Counted from the stretch's first letter, positions 17,902-25,410 are shown. The stretch: 49,527 nt of DNA from an uncultured Alphaproteobacteria bacterium (GCA_934277435.1 CAKQUE010000011.1:1-49527); one strand, 5' to 3'. Program-made: numbers and translations. Notes: a model not told the origin generated them from the sequence alone.

Positions 17902-18321
17902 TTATTTATTTGATAAATCCGAAGTGCAATGCGGACATTTTACCGCAGCTAAAGGAATATCTTCGCAGCAATACGGACATTTTTTGGTAGTCGGTGCCGC
18001 AGCTTCTTCTTTTATCATTTTTTCTTGCAGTTTATTTACGGCTTTAATCAAAACAAACACCGCAAACGCAACAATAATAAAGCTAATGACATTGTTTAAG
18101 AAAATACCGTAATTGATTGAAACATCGTCAGCAAGTTTTATTTTCAAATCAGAAAAATCGACCTTGCCTAAAAGCAAACCGATTGGCGGCATTATAATAT
18201 CTTTAACCATAGAATCGACAATTTTACCAAAAGCGGCACCAATGATAATACCAACGGCCATATCCATAACATTGCCGCGCATTGCAAACTTTTTAAATTC
18301 GTTGAAAAAACTCTTAATCAT
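17902..18321 (-). CDS. mscL: Large-conductance mechanosensitive channel with C-terminal zinc ribbon
   Basis: An osmotic safety valve. The 139-residue protein has the MscL core: FFNEFKKFAMRGNVMDMAVGIIIGAAFG with the pore-lining first helix, a loop, and a second membrane helix near 73-93. The C-terminal bundle is replaced or extended by a tail with CPYC and CPHC, 12 residues apart, which looks like a zinc ribbon. Such ribbons occur on some MscL proteins, but most lack them. The gene ends at its own terminator. Confidence 0.93.
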   Translation of the reverse strand: MIKSFFNEFKKFAMRGNVMDMAVGIIIGAAFGKIVDSMVKDIIMPPIGLLLGKVDFSDLKIKLADDVSINYGIFLNNVISFIIVAFAVFVLIKAVNKLQEKMIKEEAAAPTTKKCPYCCEDIPLAAVKCPHCTSDLSNK

Positions 18322-18333
18322 TTTTCTATCCCT

Positions 18334-19590
18334 TTAATCATAAATTGGAAAGTTGTTACAAAGTTCTATTATTTTTTCTTTTGTTTGTTTAATAACTTCA
18401 TCTGCATTGCCTTGCGCCAAAGCATCAACCACATCGCCGATGCAATTGCCAATAAACTCAAATTCTTTTTCTTTAAAACCGCGAGTCGTTCCTGCCGGAG
18501 AGCCTAAACGCACGCCGGAGGTCACTTTTGGCGGCTGCGGATCAAACGGAATGGCATTTTTATTACAAGTAATATGAGCTTTTTCCAAAGCCGTGGTAAC
18601 CACGTCGCCGGTCAAATTCTTAGGGCGCAAATCCACCAAAACCAAATGAGTGTCCGTTCCGCCGGAAACCAAAGCCATGCCGCGTTTCAGCAAAGTATTA
18701 CCCAAAACTTTGGCATTTATAATAACTTGTTTGGCATATTCTTGAAACTGCGGTGTCAAAGCCTCGCCAAAGCACACAGCTTTACCGGCAATCACATGTT
18801 CCAAAGGTCCGCCTTGAGAACCAGGAAATACTGCCGAATTTACTTTTTTATAAATATCGGCGTTATTAGTTAAAATCATGCCTCCTCGCGGACCACGCAA
18901 AGTTTTGTGCGTGGTAGTGGTGACCACATCGGCAAAATCCAACGGATTCGGGTGTTGCCCACCGGCAACCAAACCGGCAAAATGCGCCATATCAACCATC
19001 AAATAAGCACCGACTCTGTCAGCAATTTCTCTAAAACGCGCAAAATTTATCTGCCGTGGATAAGCTGAACCTCCGGCGACAATCAATTTTGGTTTGCTAT
19101 CCAAAGCCAAACATTCTGCTTCATCATAATCAATCAAACCGGTATCTTCACGCACGCCATACTGCACCGCATTAAACAGCTTGCCCGACATCGAAACTTT
19201 TGCTCCATGCGTCAAATGACCGCCGGCGTCCAAGCTCATACCCATAATCGTATCCCCAGGATTCAGTAAAGCAAAATAAACCGCCATATTAGCCTGAGAA
19301 CCGGAATGAGGCTGTACATTAACATATTGAGCCTTAAATATTTTTTTAGCACGTTCTTGAGCCAAAGATTCGACTTCATCAATAAATTCGCAGCCGCAAT
19401 AATAACGATGCGCCGGATACCCTTCGGCATATTTATTGGTCAAAACCGAACCTTGCGCTTCCATAACCGCGCGCGACACAATATTTTCACTGGCAATAAG
19501 TTCAACTTGTTCGCGTTGGCGTTTCAATTCTTTTTGAATAATATCGTAAACATCTCTGTCTTCTATTTGCAAACCATGTTCAAAATCCAT
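18334..19590 (-). CDS. glyA: Serine hydroxymethyltransferase
   Basis: A PLP enzyme converting serine and tetrahydrofolate to glycine and methylene-THF. The 418-residue protein carries LIASENIVS, the GAMIMGMSLDAGGHLTHG region and the PLP lysine at about 229 in TTTTHKTLRGPRGG. I start it at the ATG at 19590, with GGGAG upstream, one base after the rpiB stop; the longer frame would overlap rpiB by 97 bp. The rpiB-glyA pair is common in Alphaproteobacteria, usually followed by nrdR, which is absent here. Confidence 0.96.
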   Translation of the reverse strand: MDFEHGLQIEDRDVYDIIQKELKRQREQVELIASENIVSRAVMEAQGSVLTNKYAEGYPAHRYYCGCEFIDEVESLAQERAKKIFKAQYVNVQPHSGSQANMAVYFALLNPGDTIMGMSLDAGGHLTHGAKVSMSGKLFNAVQYGVREDTGLIDYDEAECLALDSKPKLIVAGGSAYPRQINFARFREIADRVGAYLMVDMAHFAGLVAGGQHPNPLDFADVVTTTTHKTLRGPRGGMILTNNADIYKKVNSAVFPGSQGGPLEHVIAGKAVCFGEALTPQFQEYAKQVIINAKVLGNTLLKRGMALVSGGTDTHLVLVDLRPKNLTGDVVTTALEKAHITCNKNAIPFDPQPPKVTSGVRLGSPAGTTRGFKEKEFEFIGNCIGDVVDALAQGNADEVIKQTKEKIIELCNNFPIYD

Positions 19591-19591
19591 T

Positions 19592-20020
19592 TTATTCTCC
19601 CTTATCCAGTTTATCCAAACGTCGCTGGTGGCGTCCGCCTTCATATTCGGCAGCCATAAAAGCATCGATTTCAGCCACAACATCGGCAAATTTCATTGTA
19701 CGTCCGCCAAATACAATCACATTGGCATTATTATGCTGTTTTGCCAATCGTGCCGCTTCAATATTATAAAGCAAAGCCGCGCGGATTCCTTTGTGACGGT
19801 TGGCGGCAATGGAAATACCGATTCCCGTACCGCAAATTAAAATCCCTAAATCAGCCTTTTTAGTTAAAATTTCTTGCGCCATTTTATCCGCAATATCCGG
19901 ATAATCCACCGATTCTGTAGAATATGTACCTAAATCGTTCAAATTTAAGCCGGTGTAATGCTGTTTCAGTTCTTCTTTCAATTCAAATCCGCCATGATCG
20001 GACGCGATAGCTATTTTCAT
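19592..20020 (-). CDS. rpiB: Ribose 5-phosphate isomerase B
   Basis: Interconverts ribose 5-phosphate and ribulose 5-phosphate. The 142-residue protein has SDHGGFELKEEL at the N-terminus, the catalytic cysteine loop CGTGIGISIAANR, and HNNANVIVFGGR. The ATG at 20020 has a strong AGGAGG; the upstream start at 20044 would read through that site. It is first in the rpiB-glyA pair. Confidence 0.95.
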   Translation of the reverse strand: MKIAIASDHGGFELKEELKQHYTGLNLNDLGTYSTESVDYPDIADKMAQEILTKKADLGILICGTGIGISIAANRHKGIRAALLYNIEAARLAKQHNNANVIVFGGRTMKFADVVAEIDAFMAAEYEGGRHQRRLDKLDKGE

Positions 20021-20131
20021 TTGCCCCTCCTTTTGTTGACACAACTATATAATATAACAAGAAAAATTAGCTATTAAAAAACAGTAATTTTCCACCGATA
20101 TAAAAAAAATGAAAAAAAATGAAAAAAAGTG

Positions 20132-20159
20132 TTGACGTTTGCAAAAAAATCGGTATATA
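20132..20159 (+). promoter_or_regulatory. Predicted promoter of the tRNA-Cys/tRNA-Asn unit
   Basis: TTGACG and TATATA with a 16-bp spacer, about 40 bp upstream of tRNA-Cys. Confidence 0.6.
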
Positions 20160-20198
20160 TGATTTCTGTTAAGTGAGTTTGGTACTTCGGTACGAACC

Positions 20199-20273
20199 GG
20201 CCGGTTGGCAGAATGGCTCATGCAGAGGACTGCAAATCCTTTTATATCGGTTCAATTCCGGTACCGGCCTCCA
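20199..20273 (+). tRNA. tRNA-Cys (GCA)
   Basis: A full cloverleaf: acceptor GGCCGGT pairs with ACCGGCC, the anticodon loop CTGCAAA sits between GAGGA and TCCTT, the T-loop is GGTTCAATTCC, and the CCA end is encoded. Confidence 0.95.
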
Positions 20274-20279
20274 ATTTAT

Positions 20280-20354
20280 TCCGACTTAGCTCAGCGGTAG
20301 AGCAATCGGCTGTTAACCGATCGGTCATCTGTTCGAATCAGATAGTCGGAGCCA
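20280..20354 (+). tRNA. tRNA-Asn (GTT)
   Basis: Acceptor TCCGACT pairs with AGTCGGA, the anticodon loop CTGTTAA sits between ATCGG and CCGAT, and CCA is encoded. It starts 6 bp after tRNA-Cys and shares its promoter and terminator. Confidence 0.95.
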
Positions 20355-20362
20355 CTAAAAAA

Positions 20363-20388
20363 GGCTGTCGCAAGACAGCCTTTTTTTT
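20363..20388 (+). terminator. Intrinsic terminator of the tRNA unit
   Basis: GGCTGTC and GACAGCC around a GCAA tetraloop, then eight T. With the A-run on the left it may also stop the minus-strand pilin-like transcript. Confidence 0.9.
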
Positions 20389-20404
20389 GCGTTTAAACCT
20401 TTCT

Positions 20405-21106
20405 CTAAAACACATTATTATCCAACAAAAACTGTATACGGCATTGATTGGTTCTGCAATTTTCACAATTTTTAGCAATAGCGACCAAATTATATGGCTG
20501 ACACTCCACAAATTCAACATATTCAGCAGGGGCCGCTTTGCCGCAAACTGAAAACCTAAAACTATAATTCATTACAATCCAATTACTATTGTAGTACTGT
20601 CCCAGCTCAAACAACTTTTTACAACACTCAACACTATCGTTTCCGGCTTTGAGTAAATGTTCGATATTAAGTCTTATTATTTTTTGATAATCATCTCGCA
20701 GATAAACAGTAAAATAATTACCAAAAATATCTCTATGATTTGAGCTAATTTGACTCTTGTTGATGATATCCGCATTTAATAAATATTGAGTAATGTCTCC
20801 CGCCCTATCACCATAAGATTTTTGATTTATATAGGCTGTTTGAATATCCGCAATTATTTGCACAAAATTTGCAGTCCACTTATTTAGTTTATACATTTGC
20901 ATTGCTTTAGAGTAGCCAGCAATACCGCCCACACTCAGAACTGCAATGATAGCCAGAACACCCAGCATTTCTATCATAGAACGCCCGACACAGCAAATAT
21001 CATACTTCAACTTACTCTTGACACCATTCTCAGATTTGTGCCAAAAATCTTTGGCCAAGCAAGAATCTTGCCGACAAAAGCCCAAACTATTTTTTAAATT
21101 ATCCAT
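20405..21106 (-). CDS. Pilin-like protein with type IV prepilin N-terminus (copy 1)
   Basis: A 233-residue protein. A leader of 41 residues ends in Gly41, followed by RSMIEMLGVLAIIAVL and VGGIAGYSKAM, a type IV pilin/pseudopilin N-terminal helix with the conserved Glu five residues after the cleavage Gly. The residue after the Gly is Arg, not the usual Phe or Met. The variable C-terminal domain holds several cysteines (FSVCG, VECQP, NCENCRTNQC). The ATG at 21106 has GGAGG nine bases upstream. No secretion or pilus assembly genes lie nearby. The signal core is nearly identical to the gene at 32408. Its partner machinery and function are unknown. Confidence 0.8.
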   Translation of the reverse strand: MDNLKNSLGFCRQDSCLAKDFWHKSENGVKSKLKYDICCVGRSMIEMLGVLAIIAVLSVGGIAGYSKAMQMYKLNKWTANFVQIIADIQTAYINQKSYGDRAGDITQYLLNADIINKSQISSNHRDIFGNYFTVYLRDDYQKIIRLNIEHLLKAGNDSVECCKKLFELGQYYNSNWIVMNYSFRFSVCGKAAPAEYVEFVECQPYNLVAIAKNCENCRTNQCRIQFLLDNNVF

Positions 21107-21130
21107 ACTTCTAAACCTCCGAAATTTGTA

Positions 21131-21163
21131 TTTAAAAAACAAAACCCGCTATAAAAAAGCGGG
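21131..21163 (-). terminator. Intrinsic terminator ending the structured RNA, just before the pilin-like gene
   Basis: On the minus strand CCCGCT pairs with AGCGGG around TTTTTAT, followed by TTTTGTTTTTT. It ends about 12 bases before the GGAGG of the pilin-like gene, so any promoter upstream would be blocked unless the terminator is bypassed. Confidence 0.8.
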
Positions 21164-21335
21164 CGGATGTTCAGAAACCGTATGCATGTAAAACGGCTCG
21201 GCTTATTCAGCGCATAGCCTTATTCAGCCGACATCCGTCCAACGGAAATCGGCATAACAAATTTTAAGTCGTATTATGCTTAACGACTACATGCAAAAAG
21301 GGTTTCTGACACCCCAAAAGCGCTATTACGCCTTC
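21164..21335 (-). ncRNA. Predicted structured RNA with pseudoknot, sRNA or leader
   Basis: On the minus strand, TCAGAAACC (21301-21309) pairs with GGTTTCTGA (21171-21179), and TGCATGTA (21288-21295) with TACATGCA (21183-21190), enclosing the rest. Inside, AGTCGT/ACGACT form a hairpin whose loop GCATAA can pair with UUAUGC at 21252-21257, a pseudoknot. Next comes a hairpin CCGA-UCCGU/ACGGA-UCGG (21228-21252). Two direct copies of GCTGAATAAG occur at 21202-21211 and 21219-21228. A promoter lies upstream and a terminator follows. I do not recognise a named RNA family. It may be an independent RNA of about 200 nt or an attenuator of the pilin-like gene. Confidence 0.55.
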
Positions 21336-21341
21336 AGTTTG

Positions 21342-21370
21342 ATAATATAAATAAAAATTAACTTTGTAAA
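21342..21370 (-). promoter_or_regulatory. Predicted promoter of the structured RNA
   Basis: On the minus strand TTTACA and TATTAT are spaced by exactly 17 bp; transcription would start near 21335. Confidence 0.55.
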
Positions 21371-21376
21371 GCGTAA

Positions 21377-21413
21377 AAAAATCCGCCTATCTATAAAAGA
21401 TAAACGGATTTTT
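21377..21413 (-). terminator. Intrinsic terminator after the lysozyme-like gene
   Basis: AATCCG and CGGATT with an inner TATCT/AGATA stem, and on the minus strand a run of seven T. It separates the lysozyme-like gene from the structured RNA. Confidence 0.8.
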
Positions 21414-21416
21414 GTA

Positions 21417-22199
21417 CTACAATTTAGAAATTTGTGCATAGGGAATAATACACTCCAACTTAATGGATTTTGCCTTCAGATTGGTATACCGCAAAAGTAA
21501 TCCTCTTTGCGTACGAGGTCTACCCAAACTTGTATATAAACAACCTACATCCAGATATCTATAAGACATCACAGGCAATTCATATAAATCCCTAATTTTT
21601 AGCTCATCAGCAAACACTTGCCCCAAAGTCCAAAAATATTGTTGAACCTCCACATTGCTTTTAGACTGGCGATAGAAAAACTCTTTTATTAAAGTATCTT
21701 CGGATACTTCATAAACAGTACCATTTTCATTTCCGTGCTGAAGTTTTTCCAAACGCTTGCTAAAATTACCTACACCAACACGAGAACAAACAACCATCAT
21801 TGCCGCCATCTGATTAGGCTCCAGCCTGGTCTGCAAATTTTCCAAAAACACAGTTTTGATGTCGGCAAAGTATTCTTGCATAGCCGGATACACACCAGAG
21901 CGGAGAACATAATCATTGGGTTGAACCAATTTATCTTTGACCGCCACCACACCGCAATACATAATATATGTACCGCCGCCGGTTTTAACAGCATCAAGCT
22001 GCACTCCGTTCATATACCCCATCAAAACAATAGCCTTTGGTATGCATGCGTCATACATTTCGGCATTCGCTTTGGCATCCTTGTTTGTATAGCGAGGTTG
22101 TCTGGCTAATAAATAAAACAAATTAGCCACAATCATATAAAAAACAATCGCTATTCCGGCCAAACATTTTGGCGACAGAACTAAAAAATTCTTTTTCAT
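21417..22199 (-). CDS. Membrane-anchored protein, possible degenerate GH24 lysozyme fold
   Basis: A 260-residue protein with one N-terminal membrane helix (IAIVFYMIVANLFYLLA). I take the ATG at 22199; a TTG 24 bp upstream is possible, and neither has a clear SD. The segment NGVQLDAVKTGGGTYIMYCG aligns by eye with the GH24 active-site pattern EGxxLxAYxDxxGxxTIGYGH, with the catalytic Glu replaced by Asn. LEPNQMAAMMVVCSRVGVGNF resembles the next GH24 helix pair (LtxxQxxALVSFxFNxGxxxF). If real, it is probably not an active lysozyme, or uses other residues. The assignment is inference from pattern only. Confidence 0.5.
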   Translation of the reverse strand: MKKNFLVLSPKCLAGIAIVFYMIVANLFYLLARQPRYTNKDAKANAEMYDACIPKAIVLMGYMNGVQLDAVKTGGGTYIMYCGVVAVKDKLVQPNDYVLRSGVYPAMQEYFADIKTVFLENLQTRLEPNQMAAMMVVCSRVGVGNFSKRLEKLQHGNENGTVYEVSEDTLIKEFFYRQSKSNVEVQQYFWTLGQVFADELKIRDLYELPVMSYRYLDVGCLYTSLGRPRTQRGLLLRYTNLKAKSIKLECIIPYAQISKL

Positions 22200-22222
22200 A
22201 AGCTTAAAATTAATAATAAACA

Positions 22223-22256
22223 AAAATATACTCTTTATGACAAAAGAGTATATTTT
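22223..22256 (-). terminator. Intrinsic terminator after the duplicated-signal lipoprotein gene
   Basis: A perfect 14-bp stem, AAAATATACTCTTT against AAAGAGTATATTTT, with a 6-base loop, 28 bp after the stop. Confidence 0.8.
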
Positions 22257-22283
22257 TTAACCTTGTTTGTCAATAAAAATCAA

Positions 22284-23084
22284 CTATTCGCGTTCTTTAT
22301 TTTTTATATATTTCATAGTGTCAGGCGGTAGCGAATTTACATATTTATGATCATTATTCTGTTTATGATCATTATTCTGTTTATGATCATTATTCTTTAT
22401 AGAATCATTCACATTATTCACATTATTCACATTCAAACTATCGCTTTTAACAACCAGTGTATCTCCAACAACTTCTTGAGCAGCATTCTTTTTCCGCTTT
22501 ACAGCGTTAGCGCGTTCCTCTGCGCGAATTTGCTCCAATCTACGGCGTTTTGCAGCGTTAGCACGTTCTTGCAATTCTGCAGCGCGACGATTTAGATTTT
22601 CTTGATAATGTTTAGAATCACCCACAACATAAATTTTTCTATTAATAAGAATCATACTGTTATTAGCTTTCAACACACCGTCATCATATACTTCAACCAC
22701 AAAAGTATCGCCGTTTGGCAGTTCATATTCTTCAGGATGTGTTTTTGCACCTGCACGTTTTACGGAAACTTCACGATTACTATCAAAACCCCACAACAGC
22801 TGCATATATCCTTCATTTTTCATATTTTTATCTTTATAAATAGGAACTGATACTTTATGCAGATGAACCTCATTGCCATACATATCAACATCCTTGACAG
22901 TTTTAATAGTCAACATATCTTGAAATGGTGGTTCTTCCTGATGTTTATCGGTGCAATTAGTCAAAGTTGCAGCCATAATTACACCCATAGCCACTGTTTT
23001 CAACTGGTTTAATTTATCTTTCAAAGCCATAGTTACACCCATAGCCACTGTTTTCAACTGGTTTAATTTATCTTTCAAAGCCAT
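22284..23084 (-). CDS. Lipoprotein with tandemly duplicated N-terminus and low-complexity tail
   Basis: A 266-residue predicted lipoprotein (LTNC lipobox near residue 44). Residues 1-18 (MALKDKLNQLKTVAMGVT) recur as 19-36 with only the last residue changed, from a 54-bp tandem duplication. AGGAG lies only before the first ATG. The body has a soluble domain (GYMQLLWGFDSNREV, VEVYDDGVLKANNSM), then a charged Arg/Ala/Glu helix near 160-200. The C-terminus has NNVNNVN and three NNDHK units from 9-bp and 18-bp DNA repeats. Function unknown. It lies upstream of the lysozyme-like gene, beyond a terminator. Confidence 0.75.
   Translation of the reverse strand: MALKDKLNQLKTVAMGVTMALKDKLNQLKTVAMGVIMAATLTNCTDKHQEEPPFQDMLTIKTVKDVDMYGNEVHLHKVSVPIYKDKNMKNEGYMQLLWGFDSNREVSVKRAGAKTHPEEYELPNGDTFVVEVYDDGVLKANNSMILINRKIYVVGDSKHYQENLNRRAAELQERANAAKRRRLEQIRAEERANAVKRKKNAAQEVVGDTLVVKSDSLNVNNVNNVNDSIKNNDHKQNNDHKQNNDHKYVNSLPPDTMKYIKNKERE
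22347..22400 (-). repeat. 18-bp tandem repeat in coding sequence
   Basis: About 2.7 copies of an 18-bp unit (TTATGATCATTATTCTGT on the plus strand), in frame as DHKQNN. A 9-bp repeat (ATTCACATT) follows at about 22407-22434. Confidence 0.85.
22977..23084 (-). repeat. 54-bp tandem duplication at the start of a lipoprotein gene
   Basis: Two adjacent 54-bp copies covering the first 36 codons; they are almost identical at DNA level (the junction codon differs), which suggests a recent slippage event. Confidence 0.9.
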
Positions 23085-23227
23085 TTTATTTCTCCTAAGT
23101 TATTCACAGTATAGCCCGAAAAGCTTTTTTTGTCAATTAATTATTCACAACAACCAGTCTTTTTAAGCAAATTATTTGCATTTCCTTTTTAGACGCGTAA
23201 AATAAGCGCAAATATAAGGAAATAACC

Positions 23228-24454
23228 ATGCTTAATATTCTGTGGACTTCATTTTTTATCATCAGTTTTATTGCTGCTTTTATTCAGGCTTGTTTTTTAG
23301 GCAATCCGCAAATTTGGACAACACTTGCCAATCACTTGTTTGAAGCAGCTACCGGAGCTTTTCAGATAGCGCTAAATTTGACCGGAATGCTTTGCTTGTG
23401 GCTTGGACTTTTAAAAATCGCCGAAAAATCCGGTCTGACCGAAATATTTGCCAAAGCCCTGAGTCCGTTGTTCAAAACAATTATGCCTGATTTACCGCAA
23501 AATAGTCCGGCTGTCGGCTCAATGGTTATGAATATGGCTGCCAATATGCTCGGGCTAGATAACGCCGCCACCCCGATGGGGCTAAAAGCCATGGAACAGC
23601 TGCAAGAAGTTAATCCGCATAAAGACCAAGCATCTAAAGCGCAAATAATGTTTATTGTGCTAAACGCCTCTTCTTTGACAATTCTCCCGATTTCTATTTT
23701 GATGTACCGCCATTTGCAGGGAGCAGCTAATCCTGGCGCCGTGTTTGTACCGATTTTACTGGCCACGCTATGTTCCACCCTCGCCGGCTTTTTAGCTGTT
23801 GCCATCACGCAAAAATTAGCCGTCTTCAATCGCAAAATGCTGGCCTATTTAATTGGAATCGTCGCCATTGTCGGATTAATCAGCTATTGCTTCTATCAAC
23901 TGGAACCCGAAAAACGCCTGACTTATTCCGAAACTTGCGGTAATGCGCTGATTTTAGGTTTTATAACCTTTTTTCTGCTATTTGGCGCTTGCAAAAAGCT
24001 AAATCTTTATGAAACATTTATCACCGGTGCCAAAGAGGGATTTCAAATTGCCGTGCAAATCATTCCATATTTAGTAGCGATGCTAGCTGCCATTGCTGTT
24101 ATGCGCTATTCCGGCGTCTTAGACGCTTTGGTTTGGTGCTTTGAAAAAATATTTACCGCAATTGGCTGTGATACCGGATTTATCGGCGCTTTGCCTACGG
24201 CTTTGATGAAACCGCTTTCCGGCAACGGCGCTCGAGCCTTAATGATTGAAACCATGCAAACTTATGGCGCAGATAGTTTTCCGGCTTTTGTTTCGGCGGT
24301 CATTCAAGGCTCAACCGAAACCACATTTTATGTAATAGCCCTGTATTTTGGCGCCGTTAAAATAGCCAAAACCGGTGCAGCCTTGCCTTGCGCATTGTTT
24401 GCCGATTTTATCGGTGTTGTCGCTTCAATCATAATCTCCTACATTTTTTATTAA
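23228..24454 (+). CDS. Fused SpmA/SpmB-like nucleoside-recognition (gate) membrane protein
   Basis: A 408-residue polytopic inner-membrane protein. The first half resembles SpmA (LWLGLLKIAEKSG, SPAVGSMVMNMAANMLGLDNAATP) and the second SpmB (GAKEGFQIAVQIIPYLVAMLAAIAVMRYSG, KPLSGNGARALM, IQGSTETTFYVIALYFGAV). These gate domains are named after spore maturation but are widespread in Gram-negatives that do not sporulate; a transport role is likely, with substrate unknown. AAGGAAATA precedes the ATG. It is followed 10 bp later by dtd. Confidence 0.9.
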   Translation: MLNILWTSFFIISFIAAFIQACFLGNPQIWTTLANHLFEAATGAFQIALNLTGMLCLWLGLLKIAEKSGLTEIFAKALSPLFKTIMPDLPQNSPAVGSMVMNMAANMLGLDNAATPMGLKAMEQLQEVNPHKDQASKAQIMFIVLNASSLTILPISILMYRHLQGAANPGAVFVPILLATLCSTLAGFLAVAITQKLAVFNRKMLAYLIGIVAIVGLISYCFYQLEPEKRLTYSETCGNALILGFITFFLLFGACKKLNLYETFITGAKEGFQIAVQIIPYLVAMLAAIAVMRYSGVLDALVWCFEKIFTAIGCDTGFIGALPTALMKPLSGNGARALMIETMQTYGADSFPAFVSAVIQGSTETTFYVIALYFGAVKIAKTGAALPCALFADFIGVVASIIISYIFY

Positions 24455-24464
24455 GGAATCTAAA

Positions 24465-24902
24465 ATGAAAATTTTGGTGCAAAAAGTCCTAAATGCTTCC
24501 GTAACCGTAAACAAACAGCTTGTTTCACAAATTAATCAAGGATTTTTATTGTTTATCGGAGTGGAAAAAGGCGATACTCAAACTCAAGCTGATTTTTTAG
24601 CGAAAAAAATTGCTAATCTGCGGATTTTTGAAGATGAAAACAATAAAATGAATTTATCTATACAAGATGTTAAAGGCGAAATTTTGGCGGTCTCTCAATT
24701 TACATTAGCCGCAGATTTAAGCCGCGGCAACCGCCCCGGATTTGACAGCGCCGCCCGACCGGAAGAGGCAAAGTTGCTGTACGAATATTTTGTTTCGCAG
24801 CTGCAAACCTACAATCTGCCCGTGCAAACCGGAATTTTTCAAGCAGACATGAAAGTTGCGCTTACCAATGACGGTCCCTGCACTTTTATTCTAGAAAAAT
24901 AA
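24465..24902 (+). CDS. dtd: D-aminoacyl-tRNA deacylase
   Basis: Removes D-amino acids and glycine mischarged on tRNA. The 145-residue protein has the SQFTLAADLSRGNRPGF motif and the C-terminal cis-Gly-Pro motif region TNDGPCTFILE, where the usual GPVT reads GPCT. AAGGAA precedes the ATG. It is likely co-transcribed with the SpmA/B-like gene. Confidence 0.95.
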   Translation: MKILVQKVLNASVTVNKQLVSQINQGFLLFIGVEKGDTQTQADFLAKKIANLRIFEDENNKMNLSIQDVKGEILAVSQFTLAADLSRGNRPGFDSAARPEEAKLLYEYFVSQLQTYNLPVQTGIFQADMKVALTNDGPCTFILEK

Positions 24903-24920
24903 TCGCATAATTACAAAAAA

Positions 24921-24952
24921 ACACTGTCGCCCCAAAGACGGCAATGTTTTTT
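24921..24952. terminator. Bidirectional terminator between dtd and the three-helix membrane protein
   Basis: ACACTGTCG pairs with CGGCAATGT (one mismatch, one wobble), with T-runs on both strands, between converging genes. Confidence 0.75.
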
Positions 24953-24976
24953 GTTATTAGATTAAAAAATTGAATT

Positions 24977-25327
24977 TCAGCTAAAAAACATCTGCACCCA
25001 ATCGGCAAAATTTCTAAAGATTGACATCCAATTAATTGTCAGAGCCAAACAAAGCTCCATAAGCATACAGCAAAAAATGACACAAAGTCCTCTTTTGCAC
25101 TTCAATTCAGCTTCAATTTCAGTTTCACTGCAAGCCTTTTGTTCAAAACATTTTTCTGTCAATTTATACTTCATAAGACTATAAAGTGACAATAGCATTT
25201 TCATAAATGCCGCTAACAGAAAAACAAAAAACATCGAAAGAGCCTCGCTTTTCGGGCTAAAAAGCAATAAAATTGCGGCAGCGCAAAATAAAATTGTGAC
25301 TGACCACCTAAAATAATAATTATACAT
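24977..25327 (-). CDS. Small hypothetical membrane protein, three helices
   Basis: A 116-residue protein with three hydrophobic stretches: SVTILFCAAAILLLF, SMFFVFLLAAFMKMLLSLY and GLCVIFCCMLMELCLALTI, separated by a short cysteine-containing acidic loop. I do not recognise the family. GCAGG lies directly against the ATG, a poor SD. It ends at a convergent terminator shared with dtd, which supports a real transcription unit. It opens a stretch rich in small membrane proteins. Confidence 0.55.
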   Translation of the reverse strand: MYNYYFRWSVTILFCAAAILLLFSPKSEALSMFFVFLLAAFMKMLLSLYSLMKYKLTEKCFEQKACSETEIEAELKCKRGLCVIFCCMLMELCLALTINWMSIFRNFADWVQMFFS

Positions 25328-25410
25328 CCTGCAAAAAAATTTAAAACATACAAAAATAAAATTTATACTTAAGCTATCATTTTTTATTTTTTGTCAAGTT
25401 ACAAATAAAA

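Noticed and set aside
20213..20551. A 112-codon frame across the tRNA-Cys and tRNA-Asn genes
   Set aside because: It spans both tRNAs and a terminator; chance frame.
21164..21335. Retron ncRNA, tmRNA or known riboswitch
   Set aside because: No reverse transcriptase gene nearby, no tRNA-like ends or tag peptide, and no match by eye to a riboswitch consensus I know.
22340..22440. Short regular repeats as a CRISPR array
   Set aside because: Contiguous 18-bp and 9-bp units without spacers, in frame in a lipoprotein gene.
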